64,000 nucleotides of DNA from Lacticaseibacillus kribbianus (GCF_020180945.1 NZ_JAIPUL010000003.1:1-64000), one strand, 5' to 3'; counted from the stretch's first letter, positions 53,148 through 62,190 are shown. Made by a program: numbers and translations. The notes: generated by a model not told the origin, from the letters alone.

Positions 53148-53555
53148 CTAGAAGGTGAGCGTGTCGTCGTTCACCAGCGCCGTGGTGAAGGTGGCCGCGT
53201 ACACGTGCATCGCCGCGCGGGCCTCCGGTGTGAAGCGGGCGAAGCTCGGGTACTTGGCGTCCATGGCGGTGAAAAAGGCGTCGCGGTCGGTGGCGGCGGT
53301 CACCTTCGCCCCGGTCACGCGCACGGTCTGGAAGTTGACCGGGCTGGTTTCGAACGACACGACCGGGTTGGCCGCAATTTCGGCCACCTTGTCGGCGGTC
53401 GGTGCCGTGCCGAAGAACAGCACGTTCGGCTGGGCGGCGTCGTGCGCGAAGAAGACGAACCGCACGCTCGGCGTGTGCCCCGCGGTGGTTTCCGTGGCCA
53501 GCGCGATCATTTCCGCGTCGGTCATCAGCTGGTTGAACGTCTCTTGAGTTGACAT
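53148..53555 (-). CDS. Pyridoxamine 5'-phosphate oxidase-like FMN-binding protein
   Basis: This 135-residue split-barrel protein has MIALATETTAGHTPSVRFV (first strands), NVLFFGTAPTADKVAEIAANP and VSFETSPVNFQTVRVTGAKV, the usual pattern of small PNPOx-like general stress proteins. These bind FMN or F420-like cofactors and are rarely true PNPOx enzymes; no PLP-specific C-terminal motif is present. AAGGAAG precedes the ATG. It is divergent from glf with parS in between. Confidence 0.85.
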   Translation of the reverse strand: MSTQETFNQLMTDAEMIALATETTAGHTPSVRFVFFAHDAAQPNVLFFGTAPTADKVAEIAANPVVSFETSPVNFQTVRVTGAKVTAATDRDAFFTAMDAKYPSFARFTPEARAAMHVYAATFTTALVNDDTLTF

Positions 53556-53635
53556 GGTGAGGACTTCCTTTTCTTTGAGTTGCCCCCAGTATAACGCGTT
53601 GGCCGGCCCGGCGACAGGCCCCGGGGGATATGGCG

Positions 53636-53651
53636 TGTTTCACGTGAAACC
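53636..53651. other. parS: parS (ParB/Spo0J binding) site 2
   Basis: TGTTTCACGTGAAACC matches TGTTTCACGTGAAACA at 15 of 16 positions. It ends two bases before the TATAAT box (53654-53659) of glf, so ParB binding would cover that promoter. Confidence 0.88.
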
Positions 53652-53708
53652 CTTATAATGGTGAGGATGCGGCGCGGCGGCGCCACCACGGAAGCGAGGA
53701 GTCTGGAT

Positions 53709-54818
53709 ATGAAAATTTTGATTGTGGGCGCCGGTCTTTACGGCGCCGTCAGCGCCCGCGAGCTCGCGGCGGCCGGCCACCAGGTGACGGTGATCGACAA
53801 GCGCGCACACATCGCCGGCAACGTCTACACGGAGGACGTCGCCGGCATCCAGGTGCACCGCTTCGGCGCGCACATTTTTCACACGGCGGACGCCGCGGTC
53901 TGGCAGTATGTGCAGCAGTTCGCAGACTTCAACCGCTTTACTAACGAGGTGATCGCCAACTACAAGGGCGAGCTGTACAACCTGCCGTTCAACATGAACA
54001 CCTTCAACCGCATGTGGGGCGTGACCACGCCGGCGGAGGCCGAAGCCAAAATCGCGGCGCAGCGGGCCGTGCTCGGCGGCAAAACGCCGGCCAACCTCGA
54101 GGAGCAGGCGATCTCCCTGGTCGGCACCGACATCTACGAGAAACTCGTGAAGGACTACACGGCCAAGCAGTGGGGCCAGGCCCCGCGCGACCTGCCGGCG
54201 TTCATCATCCGCCGGCTGCCGGTGCGCTTCACCTTCGACAACAATTACTTCAACGACCCGTACCAAGGCATTCCAATCGGCGGCTACACCGCGATGGTGG
54301 CCAAAATGTTGGCGGCACCGAACATTACCGTGACGCTGAACACCGACTTTTTCGCGCGCCGCGACGCCTACCTGGCCGAGTTCGACCGCGTGGTGTTCAC
54401 CGGGGCCATCGACCAGTTCTGCGACTACCGCTTCGGCGCCCTGGCCTACCGCTCGCTGCGCTTTGAGACCGAGGTCCTGGACCGCGACAACTTCCAGGGC
54501 AACGCCGTGATCAACTACACGGACGCCGAGACGCCGTTCACGCGCATCATCGAGCACAAGTTCTTCGACCCCGCAAACAGCTTGCCGGGCCACACGGTGA
54601 TCACGCACGAGTACCCGCAGGACTGGGTCCCGGGCGCCGAGCCCTACTACCCGGTCAACACGCCGGCGACCGCCGCGCTGCTCGCGCGCTACCAGGCGTT
54701 CGCCGCCGCGACCTACCCGCAGGTCCGCTTCGGCGGCCGGCTGGGGGCGTACCGCTACTACAACATGGATCAGGTGATCGCCGCGGCGCTGGCCGCGCTG
54801 CCGGCGGTCACGGCATAG
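53709..54818 (+). CDS. glf: UDP-galactopyranose mutase
   Basis: This 369-residue flavoenzyme converts UDP-galactopyranose to UDP-galactofuranose for wall or exopolysaccharide galactofuranose. Motifs: ILIVGAGLYGAVSAREL (FAD Rossmann), IAGNVYTED, FGAHIFHT, KDYTAKQWG, and the C-terminal GGRLGAYRYYNMDQVI. Length is normal. ATG 53709 follows AGCGAGGAG. The gene is not in a polysaccharide cluster here. Confidence 0.95.
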   Translation: MKILIVGAGLYGAVSARELAAAGHQVTVIDKRAHIAGNVYTEDVAGIQVHRFGAHIFHTADAAVWQYVQQFADFNRFTNEVIANYKGELYNLPFNMNTFNRMWGVTTPAEAEAKIAAQRAVLGGKTPANLEEQAISLVGTDIYEKLVKDYTAKQWGQAPRDLPAFIIRRLPVRFTFDNNYFNDPYQGIPIGGYTAMVAKMLAAPNITVTLNTDFFARRDAYLAEFDRVVFTGAIDQFCDYRFGALAYRSLRFETEVLDRDNFQGNAVINYTDAETPFTRIIEHKFFDPANSLPGHTVITHEYPQDWVPGAEPYYPVNTPATAALLARYQAFAAATYPQVRFGGRLGAYRYYNMDQVIAAALAALPAVTA

Positions 54819-54832
54819 ACACATTGGACTGG

Positions 54833-54862
54833 GCAGCCGGCAATTACGGCTGCTTTTTATAT
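54833..54862 (+). terminator. Terminator of glf
   Basis: A 7-bp stem GCAGCCG/CGGCTGC is followed by TTTTTAT. Confidence 0.85.
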
Positions 54863-54891
54863 TGGATTATTCATTCAGGCCGGCCAGAACC

Positions 54892-56451
54892 TTATGACCC
54901 GGTATTAAAATCCTGCTGCACCGCGGCGGCCGCGTTGGCCCGCCAGCGGGTGAACAGGGCGTGGCGGTAGGCGGCGTCCGGCAGCCGGGTTGCGTCGACG
55001 GCCAGAAGCGGCATCATCACGCCGTCCTCCGGTGCGGTGTTGGACGTGATGTCGGCCAGCACCCACGTCGGTGCCGTCAGCGTGGTCAGGCGCGCGGTGA
55101 AGGCCGTCCACGCGGCCTGCTGCCGGTCGGCCAGCTGTGGATCCGGGGTTGAAGTCAGCGCCGCCAGCTGCCTGCAGTAGGCGGCAAAGCTAAGGCGGCC
55201 GGCGATCAGCCGCGCGGTCAGCTGGCGGTAGGCTGCAAGCCGCGGTGCGCCGGTGGCGGCGAGGTGGCGGTCGATGGCCTGCTGCAGGCGGTGGGCGAGG
55301 CGGTCCTGCGCGCGGCGCAGCGCCGCCTGCCGGTTCGGTGCCACGACCCGCACCAGCCGCAGCGTGCCGGTGTAGGTCGCGCGCTGCCCCAGCGACGGCT
55401 GCAGCCGAATCAGCGCGGCGTCGAACGCCAGCGCGGTCGGCCAGGCGCCGTTGAATTCCAGCACCGACTCTTGGCCCGCGGCCTTTTTCCGGGTGTGCCT
55501 AGTCGCCGGTGCCGCGGGCGGCTCGTCCGGCGGCTCGACCTGTTCCACCGCCGCGGCCAGGGCGTCCAGCGGGTGCACCGCGCCCGCGGCGTCGACGGTC
55601 AACAGCGTGGTGGCGGCGGTGAGGGTGGCGAGGAGCTGCGCGCGGACGGGGGGCGGGGCGGGCGTGCGCACAACGACCGGCTTGGGCGCAACCTGAGTGG
55701 CGGCTTCGCGCGGGACTGGAGGGGGCACATCCATCGGTAGCGGGTGCGCCGCCGTGGTTTGCCGCGCGATGGCTGTCAGCAGTTCTGCGCGGTAATCAGG
55801 ACTGGCCAGACGGTTGCGATTGATGCGGACGCCGCGGGTTGGTCCGGGTTTTAGCTGGAGCGTTCGTTGCTGCAGTGGACCGTCAATCAGGGGGTGCTCG
55901 GGGGCGAGGCGCTTCGTAGCTGCATAAAGGTCCTGCATGGTGGCTGATTGCTGGCGCTGAAGCTGGATCAGCTGCTCGCGTTGGGAAGCGCTCAGTTGCG
56001 GTGCCCGCTGAACGGCAGCTGTTTGCAGTTGGCTCAGGGTTAGCGTGCCGGCCTCGTAGGCGTTAAGGAGGCGCATGAAAAAGCGGCGCGACGCGCTTTG
56101 CGGCAGAATGTTCAGCCAGCGCCGCATGTCCAGCGCAATCGCGGCCTGCGCACGGTGCACGAGCTGTGTAATCGCGGCGTACTGCTGGCGGCCGCGGTAC
56201 TCGTAGCGGAACTTGAGTTGACCACTCACCTGCAGCCGATCGCCTACCTGCCAAAGGTAGCCGAGCGGCGCATCGCCGGGCGAAAACGCGAAGTAGCCGT
56301 AGACCGGGGTGAAGTGAAACGGGCTGCCGTCGGGAAGGGTCAGGGTGTCGATTGAGACGGCCAGGAGCGCGGAGCGCGTCATTTTGAATGAGCTGTCCAG
56401 CAAGGCACCCGTAAAAGTGCCGATGATGGTGACGGAGAGACGTGGCGCCAT
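54892..56451 (-). CDS. Unrecognised 519-residue protein with possible N-terminal OB-like fold
   Basis: I do not recognise the family. Residues 1-100 are beta-rich, with VGDRLQVSGQLKFRYEYRG followed by QYAAITQLVH, a pattern like an OB-fold (as in single-strand binding proteins). A helical Gln/Arg-rich region (about 110-180), a Pro-rich linker (about 235-330, with PPPVPREAATQVAPKP and RKKAAG) and a second helical domain rich in Arg/Ala/Leu follow. There is no signal peptide or membrane helix. Nucleic-acid binding is inference. AGGTGGG precedes the ATG. It is a single gene, converging on glf. Confidence 0.65.
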   Translation of the reverse strand: MAPRLSVTIIGTFTGALLDSSFKMTRSALLAVSIDTLTLPDGSPFHFTPVYGYFAFSPGDAPLGYLWQVGDRLQVSGQLKFRYEYRGRQQYAAITQLVHRAQAAIALDMRRWLNILPQSASRRFFMRLLNAYEAGTLTLSQLQTAAVQRAPQLSASQREQLIQLQRQQSATMQDLYAATKRLAPEHPLIDGPLQQRTLQLKPGPTRGVRINRNRLASPDYRAELLTAIARQTTAAHPLPMDVPPPVPREAATQVAPKPVVVRTPAPPPVRAQLLATLTAATTLLTVDAAGAVHPLDALAAAVEQVEPPDEPPAAPATRHTRKKAAGQESVLEFNGAWPTALAFDAALIRLQPSLGQRATYTGTLRLVRVVAPNRQAALRRAQDRLAHRLQQAIDRHLAATGAPRLAAYRQLTARLIAGRLSFAAYCRQLAALTSTPDPQLADRQQAAWTAFTARLTTLTAPTWVLADITSNTAPEDGVMMPLLAVDATRLPDAAYRHALFTRWRANAAAAVQQDFNTGS

Positions 56452-56653
56452 GAGCCCACCTGCTTTCCTTTTTCCGCTAGTATAGCGGCAAACGCGAAGA
56501 ATGTAACGTAATCTGTCCGGGATCCGACGTTATTTAATGCGAATATTTCTAAAAATGGTATATGGTTTAAATTACGCAAAAGACTGCCTGTAATGCCAAA
56601 AAATCGGTGGAATTTTGACCATAGCCCAAAACTGGTATCGCCGAGTTAAAACG

Positions 56654-56682
56654 CTTGACGGGAAATTTAACCGGTGGTATGA
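56654..56682 (+). promoter_or_regulatory. Promoter of the candidate structured RNA
   Basis: TTGACG (56654-56659), exactly 17 bases, then TATGAT (56677-56682). No ORF with a ribosome site follows on the plus strand. Confidence 0.65.
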
Positions 56683-56689
56683 TGCCCTC

Positions 56690-57070
56690 AGATGATTATC
56701 TTAGGGCGGGACGGCAGCTCAAAGCCAAGGCTGTTGCAGTAGTCACCACCCGGGGAACGGTCAGCGGTTCGCACCGCTAGTACCCCACCCTTACCAAGTC
56801 GCAGTGTATCGCCACACGACTTTCAAGTGAGATCGCTTTAGTGTAACTCCCGGTATTAGTTGAGGGAGACACCAGGGACAAAGACTTCCATCCCACAGCC
56901 GCACCCAGTCGGCGCCAACTCGCATTGCGAGGCAGCCGCGGAGCCGACGAGACCGTGGGCTTGTTCCACCGTGTCATCGCAAGACCCAGTGCGATGGCTC
57001 ACCTCAGGATTCGCAATCACAGCAGGAAAGCGCCAGAGCCACCGCGTCGAACAAGCGCGGTGGCTTCAGC
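56690..57070 (+). ncRNA. Candidate multi-hairpin non-coding RNA
   Basis: Downstream of a strong promoter lie about 380 bases without a credible gene but with successive hairpins: CAGCGGT/ACCGCT inside GGGG/CCCC, AAGTCG...CGACTT enclosing GTGT/ACAC, GTGT-CTCCC/GGGAG-ACAC, GTCGGC/GCCGAC enclosing CTCGC/GCGAG, CATCGCA/TGCGATG, and AGCCACCGCG/GCGCGGTGGCT. GCTTGTTC and GAACAAGC can form a competing long-range helix. It is not recognisable as RNase P, tmRNA, 6S or a T-box. The 3' end is uncertain: 57070 or the terminator near 57140. Confidence 0.5.
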
Positions 57071-57104
57071 GCGGCCATCAAACATCAGTCACTGCAGGCA
57101 CACG

Positions 57105-57142
57105 AAAAGCCCGCGCCCCAGTTTTGTGGGGTGCGGGCTTAT
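57105..57142. terminator. Bidirectional terminator
   Basis: AAGCCCGCGCCCC pairs with GGGGTGCGGGCTT. On the minus strand TTTT follows, ending the EIIC-like operon. Confidence 0.85.
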
Positions 57143-57157
57143 TTGCGTCTGCCTAGG

Positions 57158-58231
57158 CTAGCCGAGGTAGGCGAAGACCTCTTTTTCGTCGTAGATGTGA
57201 AGCATCTTCTCGTACACGAGGCGCGAGGCCAGACCGGCCGCAATCGGGATGACGAACCAGACCAGCAGTGCAATCAGCACGTTCAGGCCGGCGTTCATCG
57301 AAGCCAGCGGACCGACCAGACCGACCAGGCCGAATCCGGCGCTGGCCGGGGTGCCCAGCACGTTGAGCAGGGCAACCGGCACCGCCGAGATGACCGCGGT
57401 GGTCAGAATCGGCAGCAGGATGATCGGGTGGCGGAACAGGTTGGGAATCATCAGCTTCATCGCGCCCAGGCCGACGGCGATGGTGACGCCGGACTTATTC
57501 GTGCGCCAGGAGTGGATGACCAGGACCACGGTGGTCACCGCCACGCCCATGGCCGCCGCACCGGCAGACAGGCCGTTGAGCTGAATCGCCATGCCGATCG
57601 CCACGGTGGAGATCGGGGTGATGATCAGCATCGCGAACATGCAGGTGATCAGGATGCACATCAGGACGGGCTGCAGGGTGGTGAAGGAGTTGATCAGGTT
57701 ACCGATCCAGGTGGTGATCTTGGCGACGTAAGGCAGGATCAGGAAGCCGATCCAGCCGGCGCCGGCGCCGACCACGATCGGGGACAGCACGATTTTGACC
57801 GAGCCGAACTTGTCGCCGATCCACAGGGTCAGCCCGACGGCCAAGGCCGCGGTGATCATGGTGTTGATCAGGTCCCCGGTGCCTGAGGAGACGTAGATGC
57901 CGGCCGCCTTGGTGGCCGGGTTGATGGCCGCGCCGTTGAACTGCGTGACCCCGGCGCCGACGTACGCGGCACCGGCGACAATCGCCATGTCCAGCGGGCC
58001 AAGGCCGAACTGCAGGGCAATCAGCGCGCCGATCAGAAGCGGGGTCGCGCACTGGAACACGACGACCACGTGGGTCAACGACAGCGCGATGGCATTTTGG
58101 CCGAACAGCTTGAGAATCGCGGCCAAAACGGCGTTGGGGATCAGCCCGACGATGATGCCGGTCGCAGTCCCGGCCAGCACCTTGTTGAAGAACTCCTTAG
58201 GGGAAATTGTTGCTTTTTTCACATCAGCCAT
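57158..58231 (-). CDS. EIIC_2-type membrane transporter next to ketopantoate reductase
   Basis: This 357-residue integral membrane protein has about 9-10 hydrophobic segments and resembles the PTS_EIIC_2 family (FFNKVLAGTATGIIVGLIPNAV, GVTQFNGAAINPATKAAGIY, ILSPIVVGAGAGWIGF). Such proteins carry no IIA/IIB domains. Pairing with panE (13-base gap) makes transport of pantoate, ketopantoate or a related acid a reasonable guess; the substrate is not visible in the sequence. TAGGAGG precedes the ATG. Confidence 0.75.
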   Translation of the reverse strand: MADVKKATISPKEFFNKVLAGTATGIIVGLIPNAVLAAILKLFGQNAIALSLTHVVVVFQCATPLLIGALIALQFGLGPLDMAIVAGAAYVGAGVTQFNGAAINPATKAAGIYVSSGTGDLINTMITAALAVGLTLWIGDKFGSVKIVLSPIVVGAGAGWIGFLILPYVAKITTWIGNLINSFTTLQPVLMCILITCMFAMLIITPISTVAIGMAIQLNGLSAGAAAMGVAVTTVVLVIHSWRTNKSGVTIAVGLGAMKLMIPNLFRHPIILLPILTTAVISAVPVALLNVLGTPASAGFGLVGLVGPLASMNAGLNVLIALLVWFVIPIAAGLASRLVYEKMLHIYDEKEVFAYLG

Positions 58232-58244
58232 AGTGGTTTGCCTC

Positions 58245-59183
58245 CTATTTGGCCCCGACGAGCTGTTCCTTGGCGTGAATCAGCTGGGTCAAAAGGGCGC
58301 AGTACGGCGTCGCGATGCCGTAGCGCTGGCCCTTCTGCCAGACCGCGCCGTTGATGAAGTCGATCTCGGTGGCGCGGTGGTTCACGATCAGGTCCTGGTA
58401 CATGGACGGGTAGTGCGCGGCGATGGCGGCCGTGAAGGTCTGCGCAATGTGCGTGTAGACCTCGGCCTCATCCAGCGTGACGCCTTCGTGGGCCGCAACC
58501 TGCGCGAACTCGGCGATGATCGCCTTGAGCAGGGCCTCGGCCTCGGCGGTTGCGCCGAGCTCGCCGATGTTGCAGTCCAAAATGCTGCACAGGCTGTTCA
58601 GCGTGCCGTTGACGCAGGCCTTGCGCCAGATGGCGTACTTCACGTTTTCGCTGTACTTGGGGTTGAGCCCCGCGGCGGCGAAGGCGGAAACGACTTCCTT
58701 GGTGAAGGCCAGCCCGGCCGGCGCGAAGTTCTGCAGCTCGACCTCGCCCTCACCGAGCAGGGTGACGTGGCCCGGGCCGGTCATGCCGGCGGTCCACATG
58801 GTGATGCCGAGGATCAGGTGATCGGCGGCGACGAATTCCTGCAGGATGTCCTCGTGGCCGATGCCGTTGAGCAGGCACAGCACGTAGGTGTCGGGCCCGA
58901 TGATCGGGCGCACCTGCTCGAACATCGCCTTGAGCTGGTTGGACTTGGTGAAGGCGATGATCAGCTCCGCCTTTTCCCCCAGCTGGTCGATCTCGGCCGG
59001 GGCGTAGATTGGCAGGTGAACCGTGACGGGCTCGCCGTTGAACTCCGCCTGCAGCCCGTCCTTGCGAATCGCGTCGATGTTTTGCTGCCAGCCGTCGACG
59101 AGCGTGACGTCGTTTTCGGCCTTGTGGAGCATGAGCGCAAAGCGGCTTCCCATGCCGCCGGCGCCTAAAATGGTAATCTTCAT
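58245..59183 (-). CDS. panE: 2-dehydropantoate 2-reductase, paralogue 2
   Basis: This 312-residue enzyme is the same length as the copy at 2022-2960 and very similar throughout, including GAGGMGSRFAL, VTLVDGWQ, MWTAGMTGPGHV and IWRKACVNGTLNSLC. All family motifs are intact. It has its own promoter (TTGTGA/17/TATACT on the minus strand, 59226-59254) and AAGGAGG, and heads an operon with the EIIC-like transporter, unlike paralogue 1. Division of labour is unknown. Confidence 0.88.
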   Translation of the reverse strand: MKITILGAGGMGSRFALMLHKAENDVTLVDGWQQNIDAIRKDGLQAEFNGEPVTVHLPIYAPAEIDQLGEKAELIIAFTKSNQLKAMFEQVRPIIGPDTYVLCLLNGIGHEDILQEFVAADHLILGITMWTAGMTGPGHVTLLGEGEVELQNFAPAGLAFTKEVVSAFAAAGLNPKYSENVKYAIWRKACVNGTLNSLCSILDCNIGELGATAEAEALLKAIIAEFAQVAAHEGVTLDEAEVYTHIAQTFTAAIAAHYPSMYQDLIVNHRATEIDFINGAVWQKGQRYGIATPYCALLTQLIHAKEQLVGAK

Positions 59184-59225
59184 GATGGTGCCTCCTTGCT
59201 GTGAATAATTGCACATTACGCCCCA

Positions 59226-59254
59226 AGTATATCGATTCGTTCGTTATTTCACAA
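59226..59254 (-). promoter_or_regulatory. Promoter of the panE2-transporter operon
   Basis: On the minus strand: TTGTGA, 17 bases, TATACT. It lies 43 bases before the start codon. Confidence 0.6.
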
Positions 59255-59375
59255 GAAGATGCCGGTGAGAAAATCGTGGCAAACAGTCTTATTTAGTTAA
59301 GATAAATCACAACTGGGAAAACAATATTGATGTTATTGAATTTGTGCGCGGATGACCGCTCGCGAAGACAAAGGC

Positions 59376-60179
59376 TCACCCCCGCGGCTGCCGGTAGCGT
59401 GATGGTGCGCTGCCGGTCACCTGCGCGAAGCGACGCGCCAGGTAGTTGCCGCTGGGGTAGCCGACCTGGCGCGCGATCGCGTCGACGGTCTGATCGGTGC
59501 TGGCCAAAAGCGCCTTGGCGTGCGTCAGCCGGATGCGAGTCAGCGCTGCGTCCGGCGTCTCGTGCAGCACCGCCAGCATGCAGCGGGTGATGTAGCCCGG
59601 CGCATAGTTCAGCGCCTGCGCAAGCGTGCGATACGTGATGGGCTGCGCAAAGTTGGCCTCCAGGTAGCGGCTGGCCGCCGCGGCGACGCGCTGCGCCGCC
59701 GTCTGCGTGGGGGTCGCGGCGCGCGCCAGGGCGAGCAGCAGCGTGTGGAAGGTGACCTGCGACTCGAGCTGCGCCGCGGCATCCGTGCGAATCGCCAGCG
59801 CAATCAGGCGGTCCAACAGCGGCGCGGTGACGCTCAGGTCGACCGGCTGCGCCTGCGGCAGGCGCAAAAGCGCCGGCCCAGTGCCGGCTTCGGTGTGCCA
59901 CCCGGCGGCCGGCAGGAAGTGCAGCCAGTAAAAGGCGGTGGTGGTCGTCACCGGCCGCCCCGCATGCGCCCCCACCGGCGGCAGCAGCAGGGCGGTGCCG
60001 GCCGCCGCCGTGATGGCCACGCCGCCGACGGACATCGGCAGCGCGCCCTGCGTCACCACCAGCAGGTCGAACACCCCGAGGTCGCGCCGGCTGGGGTGCG
60101 CACGGCCCGGGGCGTAGGTGTCGCGGCTGGCGAAGTGGAAAACAGGCAGGGCGGGCCCTGCAAAGTGAAAGCTGATCAT
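59376..60179 (-). CDS. AraC-family transcriptional regulator
   Basis: This 267-residue protein has an N-terminal cupin sensor (AHPSRRDLGVFDLLVVTQG... GTALLLPPVGAHAGRP) and a C-terminal pair of helix-turn-helix motifs (ITYRTLAQALNYAPGYITRC and TVDAIARQVGYPSGNYLARRF) ending SAPSRYRQ, the AraC signature. It is divergent from the GH127 gene and probably controls it in response to a plant sugar such as an arabinoside. ATG 60179 is chosen; the TTG at 60191 would place the GGAGG inside the gene. Confidence 0.88.
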   Translation of the reverse strand: MISFHFAGPALPVFHFASRDTYAPGRAHPSRRDLGVFDLLVVTQGALPMSVGGVAITAAAGTALLLPPVGAHAGRPVTTTTAFYWLHFLPAAGWHTEAGTGPALLRLPQAQPVDLSVTAPLLDRLIALAIRTDAAAQLESQVTFHTLLLALARAATPTQTAAQRVAAAASRYLEANFAQPITYRTLAQALNYAPGYITRCMLAVLHETPDAALTRIRLTHAKALLASTDQTVDAIARQVGYPSGNYLARRFAQVTGSAPSRYRQPRG

Positions 60180-60234
60180 GGCGACCTCCAAGGGTGAGAT
60201 TAGGCAGCATCAGGGTGATATCGGCTAGCGCTTG

Positions 60235-60248
60235 TGAAACCGCTAACG
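60235..60248 (+). promoter_or_regulatory. cre-like site upstream of the GH127 gene
   Basis: TGAAACCGCTAACG matches the cre consensus TGWAARCGYTWNCA at 12 of 14 positions, 57 bases before the start and in the AraC-GH127 divergent region. Confidence 0.5.
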
Positions 60249-60304
60249 ACTATGCTGGAACCAGCTTAACACAGCACATCACGCGTTCAAAGGAGCAGAG
60301 GACA

Positions 60305-62119
60305 ATGACAGAGACAGGGTTACATCCGGCAATGCAGAAGCTGCCGCTCGGGGCGATTCACCCGCGCGGCTGGCTGAAGGAACAGCTGAAAATTCAGGCG
60401 GCCGGGCTGACCGGACAGCTTTTTGACCACTGGCCGGACGTCGGCCCGGACAGCGGCTGGCTCGGCGGTTCCGGCGAAAGCTGGGAGCGCGGGCCGTACT
60501 ACCTGGACGGCCTGCTGCCCTTGGCCTACCTGCTGGACGATGAGGCGCTGAAGGCGCGCGCCACCGCGTTCGTCGACTGGGCGCTGGCCAGCCAGCAGCC
60601 GGACGGCAGCTTCGGCCCGGCCGACAACGACGACTGGTGGCCACGCATGGTGATGCTCAAGGTGCTGATCCAGCACGCCGAGGCGACCGAAGACCCGCGC
60701 GTGGTGCCGTTTTTGCAGCGCTACTTCGCCTACCAGCTGACGGCGCTGCCGGCGCGGCCGCTCGAGGGCTGGGGCCAGGCGCGCGGCGGCGAGAACGTGC
60801 TGTGCGTGCTGTGGCTGTACCAGCGGACCCAGGACCCCGCGCTGCTAGACCTGATTCACCTGCTGCAGGCGCAGACGCTGGATTGGGCCGAGACCTTCAC
60901 CCACTTCCCGTTCACGCGCTACGTGCACGAGTGGGACCACCGCAGCCACGTGGTCAACGTCGCGATGGCGCTGAAGTACCTCGGGCAGGACGCGGTGATC
61001 ACCGATCCCGTCAAGTTCCGTGACGCACTTCACCAGGCGCTCACCGTGCTGGACCAGTTCCACGGCCAGCTCAACGGGATGTTCACCGGCGACGAGTGGC
61101 TGGCCGGCACCAGCCCCAGCCAGGGCACCGAGCTGTGCGCCGTGGTCGAGCTGATGTTTTCGCTTGAAAACCTGCTGATGACCCTGGGCGACGCCGCGTT
61201 CGGCGACCGGCTGGAGCTGGTGGCCTACAACGCACTGCCGGCGGCGATCGCGCCGGACTGGGGCTCACACCAGTACGATCAGCAGGTCAACCAGGTGATG
61301 TGCACCCAGGCCGCCCGCAACTGGACGCAAAACGGCCCGGACGCGAACCTGTTTGGGCTGGAGCCGCATTTTGGCTGCTGCACCGCCAACATGCACCAGG
61401 GCTGGCCGAAGTTCGTGCAGCACCTGTGGCTGACCTCAGACCGGCTGGGGCTGACCGCGATCTCCTACGCGCCTTGTGAGGTTGTGAGCCCGCACCTGTG
61501 CGTGACCGTGCAAGGCGACTACCCGTTCAAAAACCGCGTGACGCTGCAGCTTCAGGGCGACGGCACGCGCCAGCGCCTGAGCCTGCGCATTCCGGCCTGG
61601 GCGGACGCGGTCACGGCGACCCTGGACGGCGCGCCGCTTGACCTGACCGTCGCCGATGGGTACGCGACGCTCGAGCGGGAATGGGGCGAGGCGACGCTGA
61701 CGCTGGCCTTCGCCGCGACCGTCACCTTCGTTCACCGGCCGCAAAACGCGACCGGGGTGCGCTACGGCGCGCTGCTGTTCGCGCTGCCGATCGCGACGAC
61801 CTGGGTGCCGCACGGCGAGCACGACACGCTCAAGGACTGGGAGCTTTGGCCGCACAGCCGCTGGCAGTACGGCATCGTCCCGCGGTCGCTGGGCGTGACC
61901 GAGCACGCGGTCGCCGCCCAGCCGTTTGATCCGGCCAACCCGCCGGTCACCGTGGCCGTCACCGGGCGGGGGCTTTTGACCTGGGGGTTGGTCGGCAACT
62001 CGGCGGCCGAGCCGCCGCTGTCGCCGGTGCCCACCACGGAGCCTTTGGAGCCGCTGACGCTGATTCCGTACGGCGCGGCCAAGCTGCGCATCGCGGAGCT
62101 GCCGACGGTCGCGGACTAG
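60305..62119 (+). CDS. GH127-family glycosidase (beta-L-arabinofuranosidase type)
   Basis: This 604-residue protein is of the DUF1680/GH127 family, (alpha/alpha)6 barrel plus beta domains. The zinc-thiolate active site seen in HypBA1 is present: E276 and C278 (GTELCAVVEL) and C358-C359 (HFGCCTANMHQGWPKF). Other blocks are YYLDGLLPLAYLLDD and NDDWWPRMVMLKVL. The enzyme should release arabinofuranose from plant glycans or glycoproteins. It has no signal peptide, so it acts on imported oligosaccharides. AAAGGAG precedes the ATG. AraC regulator and cre-like site suggest induction by substrate and glucose repression. Confidence 0.88.
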   Translation: MTETGLHPAMQKLPLGAIHPRGWLKEQLKIQAAGLTGQLFDHWPDVGPDSGWLGGSGESWERGPYYLDGLLPLAYLLDDEALKARATAFVDWALASQQPDGSFGPADNDDWWPRMVMLKVLIQHAEATEDPRVVPFLQRYFAYQLTALPARPLEGWGQARGGENVLCVLWLYQRTQDPALLDLIHLLQAQTLDWAETFTHFPFTRYVHEWDHRSHVVNVAMALKYLGQDAVITDPVKFRDALHQALTVLDQFHGQLNGMFTGDEWLAGTSPSQGTELCAVVELMFSLENLLMTLGDAAFGDRLELVAYNALPAAIAPDWGSHQYDQQVNQVMCTQAARNWTQNGPDANLFGLEPHFGCCTANMHQGWPKFVQHLWLTSDRLGLTAISYAPCEVVSPHLCVTVQGDYPFKNRVTLQLQGDGTRQRLSLRIPAWADAVTATLDGAPLDLTVADGYATLEREWGEATLTLAFAATVTFVHRPQNATGVRYGALLFALPIATTWVPHGEHDTLKDWELWPHSRWQYGIVPRSLGVTEHAVAAQPFDPANPPVTVAVTGRGLLTWGLVGNSAAEPPLSPVPTTEPLEPLTLIPYGAAKLRIAELPTVAD

Positions 62120-62190
62120 GCGCCGGTCGGCCGGTTCCGCGCCGGCACGAGAACTGGAGGCTGGGCCATAAGTCGCACTTAGCCCAGAGT

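Noticed and set aside
56690-57070. T-box, RNase P RNA, tmRNA or 6S RNA
   Set aside because: None of the diagnostic conserved motifs (T-box sequence, RNase P GAGGAAAGTC, tmRNA ends) was seen, and no plus-strand gene follows.
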